Source of the DNA: Bolinopsis microptera
Lineage: Eukaryota > Ctenophora > Tentaculata > Lobata > Bolinopsidae
Assembly (NCBI RefSeq): GCF_026151205.1
Contig: NC_087084.1
Span: 6,995,394 to 7,055,393, forward strand
Length of the DNA stretch: 60,000 nucleotides
Direction of reading: 5' to 3'
Under the pieces are notes generated by a model, which saw nothing but the letters and a program-made list of their open reading frames with translations, was not told the DNA's origin and did no database searches. The first letter of the stretch is position 1. Each line of letters starts with the position of its first letter. The translations under genes were made by a program, and so were the position numbers. Below, one piece after another: positions 1 through 10,502 of the stretch.

Positions 1-270
1 TTTATGTATGTTTTGTCAATCCATTATCAACTTGTATTGCTATTTGATGATAATGATTATAATGAACTCTGCATATAATATTTCCTGATTTTAAAAAGTA
101 ATTCAACTTTTAAATTTGTTTAATGTTACGTCATAAAAAAGTTTGATACTAACCATAGTTACGGGCATGTCGATATTATCTCATTGTACATAGCAGTACA
201 AAGTACATAAATCTGATAGAACGAATAACGGCCGATGGTGCGGTAAAGTGCGGTATTAGGTAAACAGTGC

Positions 271-997
271 GATTTCGCGCCCACCGTGCGATTTCAACAG
301 TGCGATTCCGCCTATAATGAGAAGTACGTACGGTACTGGGCTTAAAGTTAAAAGTACGTACGGTACAGCAACTTTTAAAGGTACGTACTGTACAGGCCCT
401 ATAGGGTACAGCCTTTTTTGGAAAAAAATGTAACATACTTTTTTTAAAGTCATTGAGTACTTGCAATGTTCCTTTAGTATTATAATAATTTTATTTGAGG
501 GAGAGATAAAAATGAGCAGTGACAGATAAAATCAGTATCACATTTTAATGTGCTTATTGGAGTAAAAAACACTAGTTTTTTAGCAAGCTGAGGCTTCAGC
601 CTCAGCCTTCTTTTATTCATAAGATATTCGTAGTCTCTAAAGTTTGTTTCACACAATGAGGATCCGATGCCCTCAAAATCGCGTAAACAACATCTGCCAA
701 CTTTATCAACCAACATAGTTCAAAGCGCCAAATCCAATGTCACATGGTCCAACCCTTCTGGAACATTTTTTCGCGCACGTATTGTACAACTGCTCTAAAT
801 CTAATGGAATAAATTGAAATGCAGCGATGAGCGAATTCAGCTTCCATGAAATTTGTCGTGTGAACGTGGTTTTTGTGCATTTTTTCGCAATTGCAAGCAC
901 TGTACCTATCAGCCCTAGTTTAAAAGTACGTACCGTACAGCTATTTTTAAAGGTACATACCGTACGTATTTCTCATCTTAGGATTTCGCGCCTACCG
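271..997. repeat. About 0.7-kb insertion bounded by inverted AGTACGTACGGTAC-rich arms
   Basis: Clusters of the near-palindrome AGTACGTACGGTAC lie at about 330-410 and, in inverted orientation, at about 925-975. The outer borders are direct copies of GATTTCGCGCCYACCG (271-286 and 982-997). The locus at 7141-7310 matches the left and right flanks continuously, with a single copy of this 16-mer and nothing between, so it works as an empty-site paralogue. Whether this is a mobile element or a recombination product is not settled. Confidence 0.6.
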
Positions 998-1473
998 CAC
1001 TTATATATGTATGTTGCCACTGCAGGCTATGATAGAATCAACAGTAATTTAGTGGTAATTGTGTGGCTATTAACAGTGATTTTGTGGTAATTGAGTGGTA
1101 ATTGAGTGGTACTCTTTCATAGGTGATATCGGACGTTATTCAACCGGATATTGCGTCAACGGACATACTTTTGAACGGTCATTAAAATGAACGCTCGAAG
1201 AACCACTCATTTATTGAACATTTACATTGTCTGTATGAAGGCGTTTAAGCTATTTTTGGAAGGGCCCCGAGAAGTAGGTGTTGTAATGAACAGTGAATAC
1301 CTCTAATGAACAGGTGACAACTATATAACTGCCAATAAAAGACCGGTCGAAACTTTATTTTATTGCTCACTTTTTGTCCCTGTGACGATATTTTCTACCT
1401 CAGCTATAATACATAGTTAAGAAATGATTTTTTACCCTCAATTTTTGTCAATTAGTTGGTATTGTGTAGACCG

Positions 1474-1665
1474 GGACTCTACGGCGTAACACTCTACGGC
1501 GTAACACTCTACGGCGTAACACTCTACGGCGTAAGACTCTACGACGTAAGACTTTACAGCGTAAGACTCTACGGCGTGAGACTCTACGGCGTGAGAGTCT
1601 ACGGCGTAAGACTCTACAGCGTAAGACTCTACGGCGTGAGACTATACGGCGTGAGACTCTTGTTC
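1474..1665. repeat. 15-bp minisatellite (ACTCTACGGCGTAAG)
   Basis: About 12-13 copies of a 15-bp unit. Because 15 is divisible by three, the array is open in one frame and gives a spurious LYGVR-repeat reading. A homologous array is at 8326-8555 in the second duplication unit. Confidence 0.85.
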
Positions 1666-1833
1666 AATTTTAAAGTATAGTATGGTAACATGATACTGTT
1701 TTGACAAATGTGGACAGAAACTTTACAAAATTCATTACAATAGATTAAGCCGAATTATTTGCCGAACTGCGAATAAAACTGTTCTCGGTAAGAATTCTTT
1801 TCCAAATTCTTTATACTCACAATAATTATACTA

Positions 1834-3054
1834 TCAACCTTAATAATCTCAAGAAATCTGTGTGTGTGTGTGTGTGTGTACTGTGTATGTTTGAAATTTC
1901 CGAACGGTTATACAAAAAAAACGGTAAGAGTTACGGGACTGGTTTTTTCGGTATAGTGCCGACAAAACTCTGACAAAGCCAATGAGCAAATTTTATAAAA
2001 ATCGGCCGGTGGTAAGTGCTTTAATTGATGGTTTTGTACCACTAATGCGACATAATTAAAAACGAAAAGAGTTACGGGACTGGCTCTGAGGCTCTCTTTG
2101 TATAATATAATGTAGCTGCATAAGTAATAACCATAATTGGGTTAGTGGGGTAAGATTCGCTGACATGTTATACTGTAATCTTATTAGGGGAGGGGGCACT
2201 GTTTGCAGGGTCTGTTTGGACTGCAGAGAGAGAGTTCATACTTTCATACGACAATGTTATGCGTGTTTTCAAATATAATAGGCAGGTGTGGTGCGGAGTT
2301 AACAAGGGTAAATTTCTAAAACGATTTAAATAAAAATGAAAAGTGGTTCAAGACGGGAGTGATGAGGTGTAATAGTCAGTGTTCGGACCTTATGATCATG
2401 GAATGTGGTGCCTAATAATGACTTGATTATCCACGAGAAAGAACTGATTATGAGATTATTGTTTAAACTAGTGTAACCCGGCCTTCGGCCGGGATTTCAC
2501 TGCCGTAGTTAAAAAGGGTAGGAGTAATTACCCGCTGAGTCAAAACCCGGATTAGGCGAGCAATTCTATTCGGAGTGCCCTCACGTATCCAATAGTATCC
2601 TTAAAAGATAGTATCTAAAACAAAAATCAATAGAAATTAACCCTTAACACCATGCACCACACCCGCCTATCATATTTGTGAACATGCATTACATTGTCGT
2701 ATGAAAGTATGAACTCTCTCTACAGTCCAAACAGACCGTTTGAGCTCTCCCTCCCCTAATACGTTTATAGTATTACATGACCATGTAATATATATACGCC
2801 AAGTAATACACACGCTACATAATATTATGCAGAGAGAGAGAGAGAGAGCTAGCCCCGTAACTCTTGCCGTTCTGCTCAAGCCATTTTATGTAACATTTGT
2901 GGTACAAAACCATCAATTAAACCACTTACCACCGGCCGATTTTTATAAAATTTGCTTATTGGCTTCGTCAGAGTTTTGTCGGCACTATACCGAAAAAACC
3001 AGTCCCGTAACTCTTACCGTTTTTTTTGTATAACCGTTCGGAAATTTCAAACAT

Positions 3055-3087
<33 letters not shown>

Positions 3088-3239
3088 TTTCTTGGTATTA
3101 TTAAGGTGATACTATTGGATACGTGAGGGTACTCCGAATAGAATTGCTCACCTAATGCGGGTTTTGAATCAGCGGGTAATTACTCCTACCCTTTTTAACT
3201 GCGGCAGTGCAATCCCAGCCGAAGGCCGGGTTACACTAG
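1834..3239 (+). mobile_element. Non-autonomous Helitron, family 1, interrupted by a reversed copy of itself
   Basis: The 5' end is A|TCAACCTTAATAATCTC followed by a TG tract. The 3' end is a GGCCGAAGGCC hairpin, then TTACACTAG|T. The A|T insertion site, TC start, hairpin and CTAG end are Helitron hallmarks. The element's own sequence is 1834-2467 plus 3110-3239, about 764 bp. No Rep/helicase reading frame is present, so it would need a helper in trans. Unit 2 of the duplication lacks it at the matching position. Confidence 0.85.
2468..3109 (-). mobile_element. Second family-1 Helitron nested in reverse orientation
   Basis: On the minus strand it starts TCACCTTAATAATACC plus a TG tract and ends with a hairpin and CTAG. 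The host bases are A at 2467 and T at 3110. Removing 2468-3109 restores a continuous family-1 Helitron around it (ATTGTTTAAA joined to TACTATTGG). Because inner and outer copies are in opposite orientation, the region also forms a long imperfect hairpin. Confidence 0.85.
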
Positions 3240-3298
3240 TACTACTATATTTCTAACGTTAAACTAACGTCTAACCCTACTTATAATTATTAAGCACC

Positions 3299-3655
3299 AT
3301 GCTGACGACAATCTTCTTGGTTGTCACTCTCCTGCAGACTCTCCACTGCCAAGGAAACTTCGACTTATCTGACTACATTCCCAACAATATGAACACTCCA
3401 AACAACTTAAAAGATATCTACCAAAATTCGCAAGATGTATACGAAGACACGCTGGATCGCCTCGACAACATGGATTATTCTGATTCGAACTCGGGCAGTA
3501 GCCATGACAACGATGATGTGGATGTGGATGAGATAATAAAGGACATGAGGAAGTCCATGGGGAGTGACTTTGCGGAGGGTAGTCACTCCGGACGGAGACA
3601 CGTGATTAGTGCTGGAATGTTTGGACTGGTGATTGCCGTGTTGTGTGTTATGTAG
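3299..3655 (+). CDS. Small secreted acidic protein, probably GPI-anchored (copy A)
   Basis: 118 residues. The N-terminus (MLTTIFLVVTLLQTLHCQG) is a typical signal peptide. The middle is acidic and rich in Asp, Asn and Ser, including SNSGSS and DDVDVDE stretches. The protein ends in a short hydrophobic tail with no cytoplasmic residues, the layout of a GPI-attachment signal. The 5' flank (ACTTATAATTATTAAGCACC before the ATG) is identical to that of the paralogue at 8762, and both N-terminus and C-terminus are strongly conserved between the two, which supports real coding sequence. No known domain is recognised. The function is unknown; a cell-surface or extracellular role is inferred from topology only. 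Confidence 0.75.
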   Translation: MLTTIFLVVTLLQTLHCQGNFDLSDYIPNNMNTPNNLKDIYQNSQDVYEDTLDRLDNMDYSDSNSGSSHDNDDVDVDEIIKDMRKSMGSDFAEGSHSGRRHVISAGMFGLVIAVLCVM

Positions 3656-3838
3656 TTTTACCATAGTAACCATAGTAACCATAGTAACCATAGTAACCAT
3701 AGTAACCATAGTAACCATAGTAACCATAGTAACCATGGGGAGTGACTTTGCGGAGGGTAGTCACTCCGGACGGAGACACGTGATTAGTGCTGGAGTGTTT
3801 GGACTGGTGATTGCCATGTTGTGTGTTATGTAGTTTTG
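3556..3838. repeat. Duplicated 3' coding segment flanking a CCATAGTAA array
   Basis: The last about 100 bp of the copy-A gene (3556-3655), encoding the hydrophobic tail and stop codon, is repeated at 3734-3833. Between the two is a 9-bp CCATAGTAA tandem array of about eight units. The first copy already ends in TAG, so the second copy is outside the reading frame unless splicing or repeat contraction joins them. A shorter tail duplication lies after the paralogue (about 9162-9215). Confidence 0.85.
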
Positions 3839-4585
3839 GGACAAGAACTATCTCTGAAAACCATTAGAACCAATCACCTTGGTTGTTTTTGAAGACCGCC
3901 TGTAACGCTGAAATTTGTCATAAAATGTAACAGTAGAGCTTCAAAACCTCGGATTTTTTAGTGCTCTTTAAGCACTTATGCCAAAAGACGGCAGTTATGC
4001 AGTTAGTGCTTTTGTTGTTTTCTCTAAAAAGCAAGGAAAATATTATTTAAATTTTGATATTTAACAGAGCACTTTTCTCTTTAATGTCTAATTTGTTACA
4101 ATATGTTTCTATCGATTATGAAAATTAAGGTTGCATTCTACGTCATGGTCTTCAAAACTATTTATCAAGTATAAAATAATATGTCTTAGTTATTTTCGTT
4201 ATAATTGTCTTAAAATCAAATTGTTTTACTGCCTTTTTCAGCTAAAAGTGAAATTAAAATGATTTGCAGAAAATCACTATTGCAGAACGGTTGCGTGAAT
4301 ATTATGGAGTATAATTCAATATCACCTTAATAACACCAGAATGTGTGTGTGTGTGTGTGTGTGTGTGTCTGTCTGATCGTCTGTGTGTAATTTCCGGTCG
4401 GTTATACAAAAAAAACGGTAAGAGTTACGGGACTGGTTTTTTCGGTATAGTGCCGACAAAACTCTGATGAAGCCCATACACATTCTTTTTAAAAATCGGC
4501 CGGTGGTAAGTGGTTTAATTGATGGTTTTTTACCACAAATTTTACATAAAATGGCTTGAGCAGAACGGCAAGAGTTACAGGGCTT

Positions 4586-5099
<514 letters not shown>

Positions 5100-5316
5100 G
5101 CTGTATAATATGTTATAGCTGCATTTAAGTAGCGTCATAATTGGATTAGCCCGGAAGATTCGCTGTAATGTTATACCATAAGCTTATTAGGGGAGGGGGA
5201 CTGTAATTAGTGTTTGGGGTCTGTTTGGACTGCAGAGAGAGAGAGAGAGAGTTCATACGACAATGCGTGTTTTCAAATATAATAGGCGGGTGTGGTGCGG
5301 AGTTAACAAGGGTTAA

Positions 5317-6675
5317 GGGGGGGGGCCAATGGGTATTTTTTTGTGAAACTTGATTTCGAGATAGCAATTGACCAACAAACTAAGACCAGTGACCGAACTT
5401 TTGAGGGGGTCCCGGACCCCAACCGCCAAACGGTGCGCGCATGGCAGCCACGCCCATATTTGGTCCAAATTAGGCCCAATTTAGCCAAATACCCTGAACA
5501 TGCCCAAAACCAAAGTTTATGGTGCTCTACTTGTAGCTAGTGGTCTCCTGAACTCGTATATGAAATTTCATCAAGATTGGACAAAAAATGACCGAGTTAT
5601 GAGCCAAAAACCATATGCCCATATTTGGGCATACGCACCAAATTTGGTAGATTTCGTCCCATAAATTGGTCAAATATCAATATTTTTGAATGAAACTTAC
5701 TTTATATGAAAGGTAAGCCTAAACTACATATTATCTGTAAGTTATAGCTTTATATCTGTTTAAATGTGGATACTAAGGCGAAAAAACCACAAAAAATGAA
5801 CTAAATTGCCCATATCTCGGTTCGCGATATTTGCGGAATTGATCTCATTAAAATTGTAACAACTCAATCAGTTTTCAAAATTTTTGCATGAAATTTTCGG
5901 AATCGACTCGAAATCGCATTTCCACCTTATTTTAAATACGGATTTTTGATTTAGGCCTCCAAAAAAATTTGGCGGCCAAATTCTGAATTTTTGTGAGATA
6001 ATTTTGGAATTTGGCCGCCAAATTTTTTTGGAGGCCTAAATCAAAAATCCGTATTTAAAATAAGGTGGAAATGCGATTTCGAGTCGATTCCGAAAATTTC
6101 ATGCAAAAATTTTGAAAACTGATTGAGTTGTTACAATTTTAATGAGATCAATTCCGCGAATATCGCGAACCGAGATATGGGCAATTTAGTTCATTTTTTG
6201 TGGTTTTTTCGCCTTAGTATCCACATTTAAACAGATATAAAGCTATAACTTACAGATAATATGTAGTTTAGGCTTACCTTTCATATAAAGTAAGTTTCAT
6301 TCAAAAATATTGATATTTGACCAATTTATGGGACGAAATCTACCAAATTTGGTGCGTATGCCCAAATATGGGCATATGGTTTTTGGCTCATAACTCAGTC
6401 ATTTTTCGTCCAATCTTGATGAAATTTCATATACGAGTTCAGGAGACTACTAGCTACAAGTAGAGCACTATAAACCTTGGTTTTGGGCATGTTCAGGGTA
6501 TTTGGCTAAATTGGGCCTAATTTGGACCAAATATGGGCGTGGCTGCCCTGCGCGCACCGTTTGGCGGTTGGGGTCCGGGACCCCCTCAAAAGTTCGGTCA
6601 CTGGTCTTAGTTTGTTGGTCAACTGCTATCTCGAAATCAAGTTTCACAAAAAAATATCCATTGGCCCCCCCCCCC
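5317..6675. mobile_element. TTAA-flanked foldback element with about 0.67-kb inverted arms
   Basis: Two arms (about 5317-5983 and 6007-6675) are near-perfect reverse complements around a loop of about 23 bp. The ends are GGGGGGGGGCCAATGGGTA and its complement. It is flanked by TTAA on both sides (5313-5316 and 6676-6679), and the matching place in the Helitron at 1834 carries a single related site. TTAA duplication is the habit of piggyBac-type transposases. No transposase frame is inside, so it would be non-autonomous. Confidence 0.8.
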
Positions 6676-7140
6676 TTAATTTCTATAACGATTTAAATAA
6701 AAATGGAAAGCGGTTCAAGACGGGAGTGATGAGGTGTAATAGTCGGTGTTCAGACCTTATGATCATGGAATGTGGTGCCTCATGGCTATAATGACTTAAT
6801 TATCCACAAGAAATAACTGATTATGAGATTATTGTTTAAGAAACTATTGGGTCACCTAATGCGGGTTTTGACTCAGCGGGTAATTACTCCTACCCTTTTT
6901 AACTGCGGCAGTGAAATCCCGGCCGGAGGCCGGGTTACACTAGTATATTGATACTATGTTGATAACAATTTTGCGCAACCATTTAACCTTTTCTTTTGCA
7001 CAGTCTGCGAATTTCTTAAACAACAAATATAATTAACCAATTTATTTGGACGATATTTTCTACCTCAGCAATACATAGTTAAGTAATGATATTTTCCCCT
7101 CAATTTTTGTCATTTAGTTGGTGTTGTGAAGATAATGTTA

Positions 7141-7310
7141 AGTGCTGTAAAGTGCGGTATTAGGTCAACAGTGCGATTTCGCGCCCACCGCACTTATATA
7201 CGTTGCCTTTGCGGGCTACGATAGAATCATCAGTAATTAAATGGTAATTGTGTGGCAGTGTGGCTATTAACAGTGATTGTGTGGTAATTGAGCGGTACTC
7301 TTTCATACGC
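7141..7310. repeat. Empty-site copy of the 241-1130 locus
   Basis: It matches 241-286 and 987-1125 with nothing between, through the GTGCGGTATTAGG and GCACTTATATA segments. It also shares the downstream GTGGTAATTG repeats. Confidence 0.75.
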
Positions 7311-7994
7311 AGAGAAAATGGACAAGTTGTCTTCATTTATTAATAAACCTTACTCTACCTTCATGTCTTGACACAACTACTATAAATAACTCTCGTTTCA
7401 ACTAAAGAACTTACTGTAGTGCTAGACTTCATTGTTAACATGAGACAGTAAGTCTTACGGCTAGAAGAAAGCATGGCAATGCATTCGTTCAAAATAATCT
7501 GCACCTTTTGTATTCATGATTCCCTTGAGAAATCTTGACGGGCCAAACAATAGTCAGACATGGTTAATAATTATAGTAAGCCAATCCTATTGTCACCACA
7601 ATTGAGTTTTGGTCCGTTCAACCGACAAAGGAGACGACTCAAGAACACAAAAACCTTCAATTAAATAAAGTCAATAAACGTACACCCATCGAGATTCGAA
7701 AACAATCCCCCAATTGTCTGATGATAAAAGCACATATTTATTGTCATTTGGAAGTCACGTGGTTATGTCACATGACCAGGTCACATGACCAGGTCACGGA
7801 TAGTGAAAGGATCGAAGTATCTCAATTGTGGAAGAATGGTCATTTGCATTTGGTGTAACCTTAGCTGAAGTTGCCCCGGACTTTGCCCGAGAATATTTAA
7901 CAGGAGTAGAACTTTTAGAAGAGGTTTTTCAAGTTCTTAATTAATTTTTGCACCAATTCTTCAGCCACCGATTTTTGCAGCTAGTTTATATACA

Positions 7995-8303
7995 CTAGCA
8001 GGAACCCGTATAATATAACCCTAAACGGTGTCAAGACTCAAGAGACTAAAATAATTATTACCTATTTAATTCGCGTTTTTGACACCACTTGGGGGTCCAA
8101 ATTGTGGGCTCTAAAATCACTATTCCTTGGCCAATTTTTTATTTTTTCATGCTGATTAAGATTTGGAGGCCATTAAAGCATTTGACCCAGTCAAAAAAGT
8201 TTCAGTTGTATATCTTTTACGGTTTTTGCGGAAAGTCGCGTTGATGCCGTGGTGTCAGTAAAATGGCACGTAAAACTATCGTCTCGCTTTATATATAGTA
8301 AGA
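7995..8303 (-). mobile_element. Non-autonomous Helitron, family 2
   Basis: Read on the minus strand it begins TCTTACTATATATAAAGCG and ends CCTGCTAG, with host A at 7994 and T at 8304. Other copies are the triplet at 37544-38501 and a fragment at 15475-15545. No coding capacity. The 3' hairpin is weak, so the Helitron call rests on the end bases, the A|T site and the tandem array elsewhere. Confidence 0.65.
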
Positions 8304-8325
8304 TAGCACAGGCTATTCCGGGACC

Positions 8326-8555
8326 GGGACTCTACGGTGTAAGACTCTACGGCGTAAGACTCTACATCATAAGACTCTACAGCGTAAGACTCTACGGCGT
8401 AAGACTCTATGGCGTGAGAGTTTATGGCGTAAGACTATACGGTGTAAGACTCTACGGCGTAAGACTCTACAGCGTAAGACTCTACGGCGTAAGACTCTAC
8501 GGCGTACGACTCTACGGCGTGAGACTCTACGGCGTGAGGCTCTACGGTGTGAGAC
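8326..8555. repeat. 15-bp minisatellite, unit-2 counterpart
   Basis: About 15 copies of ACTCTACGGCGTAAG-type units, homologous to the array at 1474-1665 and followed by the same flank (TTGTTCAATTTTAAAGTATAG). The copy number differs between the two loci. Confidence 0.85.
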
Positions 8556-8761
8556 TCTTGTTCAATTTTAAAGTATAGTATGGTAATATGGTACTGTTTT
8601 GACAGATGCGGACAGAAACTTTACAAAATTCATTACAATAGATTAAGCCGAATTCTTTTCCAAATTCTTTAGACTCACAAAGTCTGAAGTTTTTCCAATT
8701 TAAAAAGAGGCATGTCTATTGTCTAACGTTACACTAACCCTACTTATAATTATTAAGCACC

Positions 8762-9109
8762 ATGCTGACGACAATCGTCTTGGTTGTCACCCTCCTGCAG
8801 ACTCTCCACTGCCAAGGAGACTTTGACTTACCCGACTTATCTGATATACAAGATATCTACCAAAACTCGCAAGATAAAGTCCAAGACTCGCTGGATCGCT
8901 TCGAAAATATGAATTATCCTGATTCGAACTCGGGCAGTAGCCATGCCAACGATGATGAAGATGAGATAATGAAGGACACGGACGAGTATAATGAGGATCA
9001 GGATCATGACATAGTGACTGGCTTCCCGGAGGATAGAAACTCCGGACGGAGTCACGTTATTAGTGCTGGAGTGTTTGGACTGGTGATTGCCATGTTGTGT
9101 GTTATGTAG
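8762..9109 (+). CDS. Small secreted acidic protein, probably GPI-anchored (copy B)
   Basis: 115 residues, paralogue of the protein at 3299. The signal peptide (MLTTIVLVVTLLQTLHCQG) and C-terminal hydrophobic tail are nearly identical, while the acidic middle (DDEDEIMKDTDEYNEDQD) has diverged by substitution and small in-frame indels. That pattern, conserved ends and open frame despite a drifting centre, argues for selection on secretion and membrane anchoring. It lies in the second duplication unit with the same 5' flank. Function unknown. Confidence 0.75.
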   Translation: MLTTIVLVVTLLQTLHCQGDFDLPDLSDIQDIYQNSQDKVQDSLDRFENMNYPDSNSGSSHANDDEDEIMKDTDEYNEDQDHDIVTGFPEDRNSGRSHVISAGVFGLVIAMLCVM

Positions 9110-9862
9110 TGTCATGTGGTGTGAATTTGTGAATACTGTGCTCTGATTGGCTAGTTAGTATCACGTGATTAGTGCTGGAGTGTTTGGACTGGTGATTGCC
9201 ATGTGTGTTATGTAGTTTTTGGGTGAAAAACTATCTCTGAAAACCATTAGAACCAATCTTAATCGCCTTGATTGTTTTTGAAGACCGCCGAAATTTGTCA
9301 AAAATGTAACAATAGTGCTTTAAAAATCTCGGATTTTTGAGTGCTCTTTAAGCACTTTTGTCAGCAAATGGCAGTTATGTAGTTAGTGCTTTTGTTGTTT
9401 TCTCTAAAAAGCAAGGAAAATTTTATTTGAATTATGCTTTTTAAAAGAGCACTTCTCTCTTTAATGTATAATTTGTTACAATATGTTTCTATCGATTATG
9501 AAAATTAAGATTGCATTCTACGTCATGGTCTTCAAAACTATTTATCAAGTATAAAATAATATGTCTTAGTCATTTTCGTTATAATTGTCTTAAAATCAAA
9601 TTGTTTTACTGCTTTTTTCAGCTAAAAGTGAAATTAAAATTATTCGCTGAAAATCACTATTACAGAACGGTTGCGTGAATATTATGGAGTATAATTCAAT
9701 AATTTTGATAAAAGTCAATATATAAGTCAAATTTTATTGTTTTTAAAGTTATGAGAAATGACCAGCTAAAATTCGTTAAAAATTTTGCGCGACCATTTAA
9801 CCTTTTCTTTTGCACAGTCTGCGAATTTCAAACAACAAATATAAAAAACCAATTTATTTGGA

Positions 9863-10379
9863 CCAAAAATTTGGAATGAACTACCCTACTCAGTGAGATC
9901 ATTATCATCAGTAGAATGTTTTTAAAATGCCCTAAAGACATTTTATTTCCTCCTAGCTTTTGAAGTTTTGATAATATTAGTAATATTTGTCTATAATGTC
10001 TGAACTGATATGAAAGTGAATAATTTTGGTAATTTTATACCAATATTTGTCCATAAATTCTGAACTAATAAAGTAATAAAGAAGTGCATAATCCTGATAT
10101 TTCCACACTAAGTCTCGCTTGAATGACTTAAATGTACATCTTTGTTGGGTATATTTTAATGTCGAAGTGTGTAATAAATGTTAGAATTTATTTATTATTT
10201 ATTTAATAATGTTGACTAAATTAATGAATTAATTGTAATAACTAAACTTCAAATTAAGTTGGTGAATGTTAAAAGGATACCATGGGTTTTAGCAGGTAGC
10301 ATCTTTTAAAAATAAATTTAAATAAAATTCAAAATTTAAAAAAGATACAGATAAAATAAAAATAAAATTGTAAATTTAC
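9863..10379. other. AT-rich intronic stretch
   Basis: Very AT-rich sequence between the segmental duplication and CAPN7 exon 14. I see no gene, RNA or repeat of note. Confidence 0.5.
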
Positions 10380-10502
10380 CTGAAGTTCTGGAGTCCAGCT
10401 TTCTTTGTCAAGAGGAGAAAACTTGCCTTTCCACCGGAGATGGCACCACGGATTCTTCAGCTGGATCATCCGGAGACCGTTTACATTCTTCAGATCAAGG
10501 AC
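10380..10502 (-). CDS. CAPN7: CAPN7 exon 14 (catalytic Asn)
   Basis: 123 bp, 41 codons, phase 0 at both ends. The acceptor is CCCTCCCTCAG and the donor GTAAAT. It encodes [18 protein letters not shown], the calpain motif with catalytic Asn, and ends in WTPELQ, which I recall as a hallmark of calpain-7. Confidence 0.95.

Larger units (their letters stand above)
7051..9862. repeat. Segmental duplication, unit 2
   Basis: Head-to-tail copy of 1385-7050. It lacks the two Helitrons of unit 1 but carries a private insertion (about 7131-8320) that includes a family-2 Helitron at 7995-8303. Long stretches of the 3' flank (for example 9400-9700 against 4030-4320) are nearly identical to unit 1. Confidence 0.8.

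Noticed and set aside
1456-1680. Open frame with LYGVR repeats (and 8249-8578)
   Set aside because: The frame is open only because the minisatellite unit is 15 bp. There is no start context, no domain and no conserved flanks.
3407-3736. Minus-strand MVT-repeat frame
   Set aside because: Antisense of the small secreted-protein gene and its CCATAGTAA array.
6502-6791. Open frames in the TTAA foldback
   Set aside because: They appear mirrored in both arms and have no homology; they do not encode a transposase.
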